57,031 nt of DNA, taken from positions 1 to 57,031 of the forward strand of contig CAMZKE010000010.1 of the NCBI GenBank assembly GCA_947311115.1, read 5' to 3'. The stretch is from an uncultured Bacteroidales bacterium. Lineage in GTDB: Bacteria; Bacteroidota; Bacteroidia; Bacteroidales; JAFGXI01. The translations under genes and the position numbers were made by a program. Under the pieces are notes generated by a model that ran no database searches, had not been told where the DNA came from, and saw only the letters and a list, made by a program, of their open reading frames with translations. Every line of letters begins with the position of its first letter. Position 1 is the first letter of the stretch. Shown piece after piece: positions 50,642 through 57,031 of this stretch.

Positions 50642-52933
50642 TTATATTTTTAATCCAACAACGCAAATATCATCAACTTGTTCATATATTTCGCCGTTTT
50701 CATCGGTATATGCTTTCCAATTTTCAATATATTTGTCTAATTCGTTATGTTGAAATTCTAAATTTTTACAAGAGTTTTCTAATAGTAAACGCTTAAATGG
50801 TTTGTATTTTAGTTTTTTCCCTTTTGGTCCTCCAAATTGGTCGGCATATCCATCTGACGACATATAAACCATATCGCCACCTTTAAGTTGAATTTCGTGA
50901 GTTTTAAATTTATCCATTTTTAAATAAATGGCTATAGGCATTTTATCCGGTTTTATTTCGTAAAGATTTTTACCTTTTTCGTTATTTTCGTTCAGAAAAG
51001 TTTTAACTTCTGTTCCTTCACTCAGTATGTTAAGCTCATCAGAAACAATATAAACAGGATTATTAGCCCCTGAAAATTGTAAAATTTTAGTTTTGTGGTT
51101 AAAGGCAATTAGTGCCATATCCATACCATCTTTTTGTTCGCCGGTTTCTCCTTTTTGTTGTAGTGCGTTTATTATTTCTTTCCTAAGTTTTTTTAGTATT
51201 AAACCGGTATTTGTTATATATTCTTTGTTTACAATTTCTTTAAGGAAACTAACGCCTAACATACTCATAAATGCACCCGGCACACCGTGTCCTGTACAGT
51301 CAGCAGCAGTTGCAATTGTAATGTCATCCATTTGTGTAAACCAGTAAAAGTCGCCACTAACTACATCTTTTGGTTTAAAAAGTATAAATGAATCGGTAAA
51401 GTTATTATCCAGAATTTGCTTTTTTGGTAGTATAGATGTTTGAATTCGTTGCGCATATTTTATACTATGTGTTACTTCTGTATGTATGTGTTCTATTTGG
51501 TTTTTTTGTGTAGAAACTAAATCTCGTTGTGCTTCAATTTCGTCACGTTGCAAGCTAATTTCTTCATTAAGATGCACAAGTTCTGTATTTTTATCTAAAA
51601 TTTGAGTTTTTTGTTTTTCTAAAAGTTCGTTTGCTCTACGTTTTTGTCTATAACCACGTAAAATAGCTATAGCTAAAAATGAAAGAAGTAGTAAGCCAAC
51701 TATTGAGGCTATTAAAAACAAACGTTGTTTTGTGTTTTTTTCTTCTTGTAACTGATTTGTAATTTTTAGTTTTTCATTTTCTTTTTCTCGTTTTTCGTAA
51801 TTGTATTTTTTTTCGTTTTTGGCAAACGATTTGGCAATATCATCATTTTTAAGAGAATCTCTTAAGTTTACATATTTGTTTTGATAACTATATGCGTTTT
51901 TAAAGTTATTTAGTCTTTCATAAGCATAAGAATAATTGAAGTAAATATTTTCTAAAAGTGAATAATACTTATTTTCTAGTGCAATTTTTTCTGCTTTTTT
52001 TAATGATTCAATAGCTTTGTTGTACTTTTTATTATCAGAAAATATATCGCCAATATTACTTAAAACTTCAACTTGGTTAAAAGAGTTATTTAGTTTGTTT
52101 GCAATACGCAAAGCTTTTTTATAAAATAAAAGTGATTTTGAGATGTCTTTTTTTGTTTTATATAGGTTTCCTATATTGTTATATACAAGGTATATAGTGG
52201 AGCTGTCGTTAGTTTGTTGTGCAATTTCTAAAGAATTTGAATAATGAGTTTCTGCATCATCTAAATAATGAAAGCTTGTTGAGTCGTTTTTGTTATATTT
52301 TGCTAAATATACATTTCCAATATTCATAAGTAAAATAGAAATACCTTTGTCGTAGTTTAGTTGTTTTACCTTTATTAATGCTCTATTCCAATACTTTAAT
52401 GCTCCGGTATATTGTTCTTGTTTAAAATATACAGAACCAATATTGTTTAAAATTCTGGCAAGTTCAATATTATTATTTAATGTTTCAATAGTTTTAAGAG
52501 CTTTTAAATAAAATTTACCGGCGTTACCATAGTCTCCATCTGTTTCGTATGCAAAACCAATATTTTTATATATTTCTGAAAGCTTTTCGTTGTTTTTAGT
52601 TTTTAAATAATACTTTTCAGCTTTTGTAAAATATTCAACTACCTTTTCTGAAAATTCTAAATCAGTATAAATATATGCTAAAAGAACATTTGCTTCGGCT
52701 TCTTTTTCTTTGTTTTCAATTACTTCAGCTATTCTTAAAGCTTTTTCTGCATAAAATAATGAAGAATCAGTTTCTTCTTCATTTTGTGCAATTTCAATCA
52801 AAATATTAAATTTCAGGCTGTCTATTTCAATGTTATTTAATACTTTTCGTAAACTGTCAATATTTTGAGCATTTGCATTATATTGAAATAATGAAGTAAG
52901 TAAAAATAATAATGTTACTGTTGTTTTTTGCAT
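50642..52933 (-). CDS. TPR sensor protein with SpoIIE/PP2C phosphatase domain (copy 1)
   Basis: A 763-residue paralogue of the next gene. A signal peptide (MQKTTVTLLFLLTSLFQYNANA) is followed by TPRs to about residue 380. The membrane helix (LFLIASIVGLLLLSFLAIAIL) is near 405-428, then a coiled coil (about 430-500, DEIEAQRDLVSTQKNQIEHI). The phosphatase domain has YAQRIQTSILPKKQ, KDVVSGDFYWF, AADCTGHGVPGAFMSMLGV and SSDGYADQFGG. It ends with a conserved VDDICVVGLKI. Being nearly adjacent (4-bp gap) and similar in every domain, the pair probably arose by tandem duplication; the TPR parts have diverged more than the phosphatase parts. Confidence 0.88.
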   Translation of the reverse strand: MQKTTVTLLFLLTSLFQYNANAQNIDSLRKVLNNIEIDSLKFNILIEIAQNEEETDSSLFYAEKALRIAEVIENKEKEAEANVLLAYIYTDLEFSEKVVEYFTKAEKYYLKTKNNEKLSEIYKNIGFAYETDGDYGNAGKFYLKALKTIETLNNNIELARILNNIGSVYFKQEQYTGALKYWNRALIKVKQLNYDKGISILLMNIGNVYLAKYNKNDSTSFHYLDDAETHYSNSLEIAQQTNDSSTIYLVYNNIGNLYKTKKDISKSLLFYKKALRIANKLNNSFNQVEVLSNIGDIFSDNKKYNKAIESLKKAEKIALENKYYSLLENIYFNYSYAYERLNNFKNAYSYQNKYVNLRDSLKNDDIAKSFAKNEKKYNYEKREKENEKLKITNQLQEEKNTKQRLFLIASIVGLLLLSFLAIAILRGYRQKRRANELLEKQKTQILDKNTELVHLNEEISLQRDEIEAQRDLVSTQKNQIEHIHTEVTHSIKYAQRIQTSILPKKQILDNNFTDSFILFKPKDVVSGDFYWFTQMDDITIATAADCTGHGVPGAFMSMLGVSFLKEIVNKEYITNTGLILKKLRKEIINALQQKGETGEQKDGMDMALIAFNHKTKILQFSGANNPVYIVSDELNILSEGTEVKTFLNENNEKGKNLYEIKPDKMPIAIYLKMDKFKTHEIQLKGGDMVYMSSDGYADQFGGPKGKKLKYKPFKRLLLENSCKNLEFQHNELDKYIENWKAYTDENGEIYEQVDDICVVGLKI

Positions 52934-53085
52934 TTAAACTATAGATATATCAAAGTGTAAAAATATAAAAATATATGCTATAAAGTTAGAGTTATGCTAA
53001 TAGTTGCTAAAATTTATTAACAAAAAATGATAATAATATTTGGTAAAGTGTTTAGTTTTTTAGAAGTTTGATAAAAAATATAAAA

Positions 53086-54813
53086 ATGAAAAACTTAATA
53101 AAACTTTTTGCTATTGTTATTATTGGTATAACAATAACTTTTATTTCTTGTAATAAAGATAATAATAAATCAAATCCTACGCCACCATCAGGGGTTGTGG
53201 GAACAACTATTTCGGGTGTTGTTTATAGTACAAATCATATGCCACTCAATAATGTTGAGGTAACTGTTGGAACTTACACTAAAACAACAGGACAGGATGG
53301 AGCTTTTTTGTTTGAAAATATGCCTGTATCAAACGATAGATATAAAGTAGAATTTGTTAAAGATGGATATTTTGAAACATATAGAGCAGGTAAAGCTAAT
53401 GTTAATGGAGTAACTAAAGTAGAGATTTCAATGGTTAGTATTTCTACCACCGAACCTACAACATATACAATGAGTTTTAACCCATCTACAGGAGGCTTAT
53501 TATCTGCTTTTGGCGATACCTTATTGTATTTTCCTCCAAATCTTAATTATAAAAAAGAAGACGGAACTACTTATGTAGGAAATATCGATGTTTTTGTAAA
53601 ATATGTTGATGCTTCTTTACCTGAATATTCGCAAATAGCTACCGGAGGAGACCAGTTTGGAAGAGTAGGCTCTTCTGATTATTATTTAAATTCGTTTAGT
53701 GGAGTTATGGTTGTTTTATTAGATAACAATGGCGAGAAACTTGAATTAGCATCAAACAATACCGATTCGGCACAAGTGCATATACAAATACCAAATACAA
53801 TGTTAGCTGATGCGCCAAATACTATTGATACTTGGTATAATGGTAGCAATAATTTGGCTTATGCTGTTAATAGTGGTAGTGGACGAAAAACAGGAGGTAA
53901 ATATACAGCTTCTGTTGGGCATTTCTCGTTATGGAGTATGCAAACAAAAACTACCGATTATGGAACAATTACAGGGCGTGTAACCGATTGTAATAACGAG
54001 CCTGTAAATGGGGTTCGTGTTCAAGTTGGTCAGACTTATGCTGTAACTAATAATGATGGTATTTATTCAAGTGTTGTAGCCACAGGCATTGATAATATTG
54101 TTGTACAAGTACTAGCTGAAGATTATTTTGGTAATGCATCAATTCCAATTGTAGAAAATGCTTTAACAAATGGTGAAACTAGAGCTAATATTGATATTCA
54201 GTTAGCTTGTGTGGGAACAATAACAGGTCAACTTGTAAATTGTGAAGGACAGCCTGTACCGGGGCAAGTTGTTGTGTCTGATGGAATGATAAATTTAGCT
54301 AAAACATATACCGAAAATGGCTATTTTGAACTTAAATTCGACCAAAATGCTACATCATATACAATTTATGCAAAAGGATATAATTACTCTACCGAAGTAT
54401 TTGTAAATGGAGCACCTTTTCCATATAATGCCGGTGATATAGTTTTATGTCCACCTGTGCCACCACCACCTGGCTCTAACAAAGTTACTATTGATGGTAC
54501 AACTTATACCGATTTTAATGTTACTGCTGAAGGAGGTATTTATGTTCCAAATATTAGCTTGTATGCTCAGGGTAGTAACGATTATTTTAGTTTAGAACTA
54601 GAAAATGCAACGGGAGTTGGTCCTTGGCCAATTCATAATGGAAATATTAGTATAGGAGGTCAATATTACGAAATAAATTCTGGAACTGGTATAATTAATG
54701 CTTTTGATGAGGTTGGTGGAAGAATAATTGGAACATTTACAGGAACAGGAATGCAAGGAGAAGCTATTTCCGGATCATTTAATATGAAACGAAATCCTGA
54801 TTCAGGACAGTAA
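53086..54813 (+). CDS. Lipoprotein with carboxypeptidase regulatory-like domains
   Basis: A 575-residue protein from ATG 53086 (MKNLIKLFAIVI...FISC, lipobox Cys). A TTG-initiated longer frame is rejected. Three CarboxypepD_reg-like beta-sandwich modules can be seen: TISGVVYSTNHMPLNNVEVTV near residue 42, TITGRVTDCNNEPVNGVRVQV near 295, and TITGQLVNCEGQPVPGQVVV near 380. Between the first two lies a stretch with PSTGGLLSAFGDTLLYFPP and HFSLWSM, common to many Bacteroidota surface proteins. Such modules are usually for binding or stalk functions on the outer surface. The specific role is unknown. Confidence 0.8.
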   Translation: MKNLIKLFAIVIIGITITFISCNKDNNKSNPTPPSGVVGTTISGVVYSTNHMPLNNVEVTVGTYTKTTGQDGAFLFENMPVSNDRYKVEFVKDGYFETYRAGKANVNGVTKVEISMVSISTTEPTTYTMSFNPSTGGLLSAFGDTLLYFPPNLNYKKEDGTTYVGNIDVFVKYVDASLPEYSQIATGGDQFGRVGSSDYYLNSFSGVMVVLLDNNGEKLELASNNTDSAQVHIQIPNTMLADAPNTIDTWYNGSNNLAYAVNSGSGRKTGGKYTASVGHFSLWSMQTKTTDYGTITGRVTDCNNEPVNGVRVQVGQTYAVTNNDGIYSSVVATGIDNIVVQVLAEDYFGNASIPIVENALTNGETRANIDIQLACVGTITGQLVNCEGQPVPGQVVVSDGMINLAKTYTENGYFELKFDQNATSYTIYAKGYNYSTEVFVNGAPFPYNAGDIVLCPPVPPPPGSNKVTIDGTTYTDFNVTAEGGIYVPNISLYAQGSNDYFSLELENATGVGPWPIHNGNISIGGQYYEINSGTGIINAFDEVGGRIIGTFTGTGMQGEAISGSFNMKRNPDSGQ

Positions 54814-54833
54814 ATATTTCTATAAATAATTAT

Positions 54834-54867
54834 AAACAAAAAAGAGGCATAAGCCTCTTTTTTGTTT
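54834..54867 (+). terminator. Terminator after the CarboxypepD_reg lipoprotein
   Basis: AAACAAAAAAGAGGC and GCCTCTTTTTTGTTT form a perfect 15-bp stem with an ATAA loop. The T-rich 3' arm makes it a strong terminator, 20 bp after the stop codon. Confidence 0.93.
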
Positions 54868-54888
54868 ATTCTCTCATTAGCCTATATA

Positions 54889-55018
54889 ATACCAATTTAA
54901 AATCAAAATATGTTATATAAATTATTTCCATAGCTGTTGCTATGCAAATAATTTTCACATCAATAAAGAAAAATATATTCTAATTTATTTATAACCTACT
55001 TTAATATCAAGTTGGTAT
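54889..55018. mobile_element. Candidate 130-bp MITE-like element
   Basis: ATACCAATTTAAAATCAAAA (continuing TA, 54889-54910) and, in reverse, ATACCAACTTGATATTAAAG (continuing TA, 55018-54997) are terminal inverted repeats matching at 17 of 22 positions. Inside, AAATTATTT CC ATAGC and GCTAT GC AAATAATTT (54919-54954) form a long hairpin. The right end recurs at 38403-38424. The 341-bp gap here otherwise holds a terminator before it, and a simple repeat and a promoter box after it. No transposase is present, so movement would depend on an enzyme encoded elsewhere. Confidence 0.55.
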
Positions 55019-55092
55019 AAGAACAAACGAAATTGCAAGTAACAAAGAAACATATTTTAGAAAAAACAGGATAAAATTGAAAAAGAAAACGC

Positions 55093-55116
55093 ATAATAAT
55101 AATAATAATATCTTTG
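55093..55116 (+). promoter_or_regulatory. (ATA)6 tract abutting a TATCTTTG promoter box
   Basis: Six ATA units (55093-55110) run straight into TATCTTTG (55109-55116), which matches TAnnTTTG. The box is about 38 nt before the ATG of the secreted protein gene. The nearest TTG upstream (55078-55080) is 28 nt away, longer than the 19-21 nt seen elsewhere. Gain or loss of units would change that spacing. Confidence 0.45.
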
Positions 55117-55154
55117 CAAAAGAAATTGACATAATAAACTAAAAAACAAAGCTC

Positions 55155-55640
55155 ATGAAAAAAAGGACAATTCTTTTAGTAATGGTGCTCTTTGTAGCCG
55201 TAATAAGCACAAAAGCACAAGAAACCGTATCCGCCACAGGCGGAGAAGCAAGCGGTAGCGGTGGCTCTGCGAGTTACACCGTAGGACAAGTGGTATATAC
55301 CACAAGTACAGGAACAAATGGTTCTGTAGCCGAAGGCGTGCAACAGCCCTACGAAATTTCGGTAGTAACAGGCATAAAAGAAGCCGAAGGTATTAATTTA
55401 AGTGTTTTGGCATATCCAAATCCTGCCACCGACTATTTAACCGTAAAAGTAGAAAACTACAAAACTGACAATTTGCAGTATCAAGTTTTTGACATAAACG
55501 GAAAACTCTTGCAAACAGTAAACGCAACAGGACAAGAAACAAGTATTAATATACAGGATTATCCTGTTGCCAATTACTTTATAAAAGTGTTAGATAACAA
55601 AAAAGAAATTAAAGTATTTAAAATTATAAAATCTAATTAA
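55155..55640 (+). CDS. Small secreted protein with T9SS sorting domain
   Basis: A 161-residue protein with a signal peptide (MKKRTILLVMVLFVAVISTKAQ). A Gly/Ser-rich middle (SGSGGSASYTVGQVVYTTSTG) includes GVQQPYEISVVTGI, a sequence recurring in Bacteroidota surface proteins. Residues about 85-161 are a complete T9SS type A sorting domain: LAYPNPATDYLTVKV, then YQVFDINGKLLQT and YFIKVLDNKKEIKVFKIIK. Apart from the short middle, the protein is almost only a secretion tag, and its function is unknown. The next gene begins 1 bp after its stop, so they form a pair. GC content is higher than in neighbouring genes. Confidence 0.8.
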   Translation: MKKRTILLVMVLFVAVISTKAQETVSATGGEASGSGGSASYTVGQVVYTTSTGTNGSVAEGVQQPYEISVVTGIKEAEGINLSVLAYPNPATDYLTVKVENYKTDNLQYQVFDINGKLLQTVNATGQETSINIQDYPVANYFIKVLDNKKEIKVFKIIKSN

Positions 55641-55641
55641 T

Positions 55642-56862
55642 ATGAAACGAATTTACACAATTATAGTAGCAGTATTACTAACTGCAACAGTATGGGCACA
55701 AGCCCCCGAAAAAATGAGTTACCAAGCTGTAATTAGAGATGCAAGTAGCCAATTAGTAACAAGCACAAGCGTAGGCATGCAAATAAGTATTTTGCAAAGT
55801 AGTGCCACAGGAACAGCGGTTTATGTAGAGCGTCAATTTCCTACAACCAATGCCAACGGCTTAGTAACTATTGAAATAGGTGCAGGAACCGTAGTAAGTG
55901 GCGATTTTGCCACCATTGATTGGGCAAACGACACTTATTTTATAAAAACAGAAACAGACCTAAATGGTGGAGCAAACTATACCATTACAGGCACAAGCCA
56001 ACTGTTGAGTGTGCCTTATGCCCTGCATGCAAAAACTGCTGAAACAGCAAATTTTACTGAAAACGATCCTGTTTTTTTAAGTTGGGACAAAAATTATACT
56101 GACCTTACTAACAAACCTGTAAATGTAACGCAAAGTACATATGGTTTTATGAGTAGTGTGGATAAAGTGAAATTAGATAATTTAGAAAACTTAAACCTTT
56201 CAGCAGGTAATGGTATTGAATTATTAGGAACAGCACCAAACATAACTATAAATGCAACGTCAAAACCTTGTTTTAGATGGAATGTTTTTCATACTTATAT
56301 GAATGATGTTGGGTGGGTTTTCAATAATAATTCACTTATGTTTGGTGGAGTTGAGCCTTCTTTCTGGACAGATGGTAATGCTACTGCTGTTAATATTAGT
56401 TCGGATAAAGAAGTACAAAGAACACTGTTTAACAAAAAGATATACCCAGGTAAGAATGCAATGGTATATAGTAATGTTTACACACAATACTCATCAACAA
56501 ACGGAGAAATTGTTGTTGTATTAATGAGAGTAAAGAATACAACTAGTTCTAATATTAATTGGGATGTTTCATTTTATTATACAGCCCATTCAGTATTTTC
56601 TGAAAGAGCAGGTATCGCATTAAATGGTGTAAATATAGCAACATATACATCGTCTGGTAATAGTACAGAAACACTTACAATACCTGCAAATAGAACAAGT
56701 ACTATTATTATTTCATCTTCATCAGCATTAGGTAAAGATCTTGGTTCTGGTATTTATGTTAGGCATTGTGGCTTAGGGTTTTATGGTGATTGTTTAGCGT
56801 TACCTTCAGGATTGGAATTTGTAGATGATTTAGATAATGCAACAGGAGGTTGGGAACAATAA
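55642..56862 (+). CDS. Exported protein with conserved N-terminal domain and divergent C-terminus
   Basis: A 406-residue protein with a signal peptide (MKRIYTIIVAVLLTATVWAQ). Residues 20 to about 135 (PEKMSYQAVIRDASSQLVTS ... LLSVPYALHAKTAE) are a domain that recurs in many exported Bacteroidota proteins, often before collagen-like or fibre-like tails. The remaining ~270 residues are beta-rich and unrecognised, with STEN-, Ser- and Thr-rich segments. The first ~450 bp are richer in GC and in repeated Thr/Gly/Ala codons than the rest, which is AT-rich like the genome average. This hints that the two halves have different histories. It has no T9SS tag of its own, unlike the preceding gene. Confidence 0.7.
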   Translation: MKRIYTIIVAVLLTATVWAQAPEKMSYQAVIRDASSQLVTSTSVGMQISILQSSATGTAVYVERQFPTTNANGLVTIEIGAGTVVSGDFATIDWANDTYFIKTETDLNGGANYTITGTSQLLSVPYALHAKTAETANFTENDPVFLSWDKNYTDLTNKPVNVTQSTYGFMSSVDKVKLDNLENLNLSAGNGIELLGTAPNITINATSKPCFRWNVFHTYMNDVGWVFNNNSLMFGGVEPSFWTDGNATAVNISSDKEVQRTLFNKKIYPGKNAMVYSNVYTQYSSTNGEIVVVLMRVKNTTSSNINWDVSFYYTAHSVFSERAGIALNGVNIATYTSSGNSTETLTIPANRTSTIIISSSSALGKDLGSGIYVRHCGLGFYGDCLALPSGLEFVDDLDNATGGWEQ

Positions 56863-56884
56863 TTTTTTTTAAAAATTAGTTATT

Positions 56885-56916
56885 GTGAGGGCGTGGCTTT
56901 AAGTCCACGCTCTCAC
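56885..56916. repeat. GC-rich hairpin repeat near the window end
   Basis: GTGAGGGCGTGG and CCACGCTCTCAC form a 12-bp stem (one G-T pair) with the loop CTTTAAGT, 22 bp after the last stop codon. It resembles the REP-like GGGCGTGGACTTAAAGCCACG element found between genes in this phylum and may serve as a 3' mRNA structure. The last 115 bp after it show nothing recognisable. Confidence 0.65.
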
Positions 56917-57031
56917 TAGAACAAAAAAAGTATGATTGTTAACCCGGATTACAAGACTTTAGAAAAAGTAGCAAAAAATATCTAACTAAATTTTAATAAA
57001 CACCATATTAGTGATATTCAGAATTTTACTA

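Noticed and set aside
1-57031. CRISPR arrays, prophage, insertion sequences with transposase, known riboswitches or T-boxes
   Set aside because: No regularly spaced repeats, phage genes, transposase genes or recognised riboswitch cores were seen; control of aro, trp and his is explained by leader peptides.

Overview
This window comes from an AT-rich member of the Bacteroidota (Bacteroidetes). The signs are promoters of the TTTG / TAnnTTTG type, little use of Shine-Dalgarno sites, type IX secretion (T9SS) C-terminal sorting domains, a bifunctional HisB, a DAHP synthase-chorismate mutase fusion, a GT117 (DUF2723) membrane protein, and TPR-SpoIIE sensor phosphatases. The genus cannot be named from the sequence alone.

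Region 1 (1-10.4 kb, minus strand) holds the start of a CusA/CzcA-type metal efflux pump, then one long operon for aromatic amino acids. In transcription order it is pheA, a class I aminotransferase, tyrA, DAHP synthase/chorismate mutase, aroB, aroD, aroA, proC, aroC. It covers most of the common pathway (no aroE or aroK in the window) plus the Phe and Tyr branches. Region 2 (10.4-17.0 kb, minus strand) is a complete trp operon, trpEGDCFBA. Region 3 (17.2-22.0 kb, plus strand) is argR-carA-carB. Region 4 (22.0-29.3 kb, plus strand) is a complete his operon, hisGDCBHAF(IE). So about 29 kb is a block of amino-acid biosynthesis.

The main finding is a family of three transcription-attenuation leaders, one in front of each of the aro, trp and his operons. 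None is annotated by ordinary gene calling because the leader peptides are only 19-25 residues long. The aro leader has a run FYYFWFYY, the trp leader WWW and the his leader HHLHHH. Each is followed by a Rho-independent terminator just before the first structural gene, and in each a segment lying after the control codons can pair with the terminator's 5' half. All three are driven by TTTG-N21-TACATTTG promoters. The aro and trp promoters also share a palindrome (TCAATTRATTAATTG) at exactly the same distance upstream of the -33 box, which suggests a second layer of control common to the aromatic operons.

Region 5 (29.4-38.2 kb) contains tRNA-Gln, a GT117 membrane protein, an MltD-like lytic transglycosylase, a GT4 glycosyltransferase and rpsA (ribosomal protein S1). 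Region 6 (38.4-45.6 kb, minus strand) has a small lipoprotein and a tight cluster of prmA, a 1551-residue exported protein of unknown function and a class IV aminotransferase. Region 7 (45.7-57 kb) has a T9SS-secreted SGNH-type protein, rpmE2, an outer-membrane barrel, two tandem TPR-SpoIIE phosphatases, a carboxypeptidase-regulatory-domain lipoprotein, and a two-gene surface or secreted cassette. Several short inverted-repeat elements lie in the gaps. One has entered the hisB reading frame and another forms the end of a lipoprotein gene.
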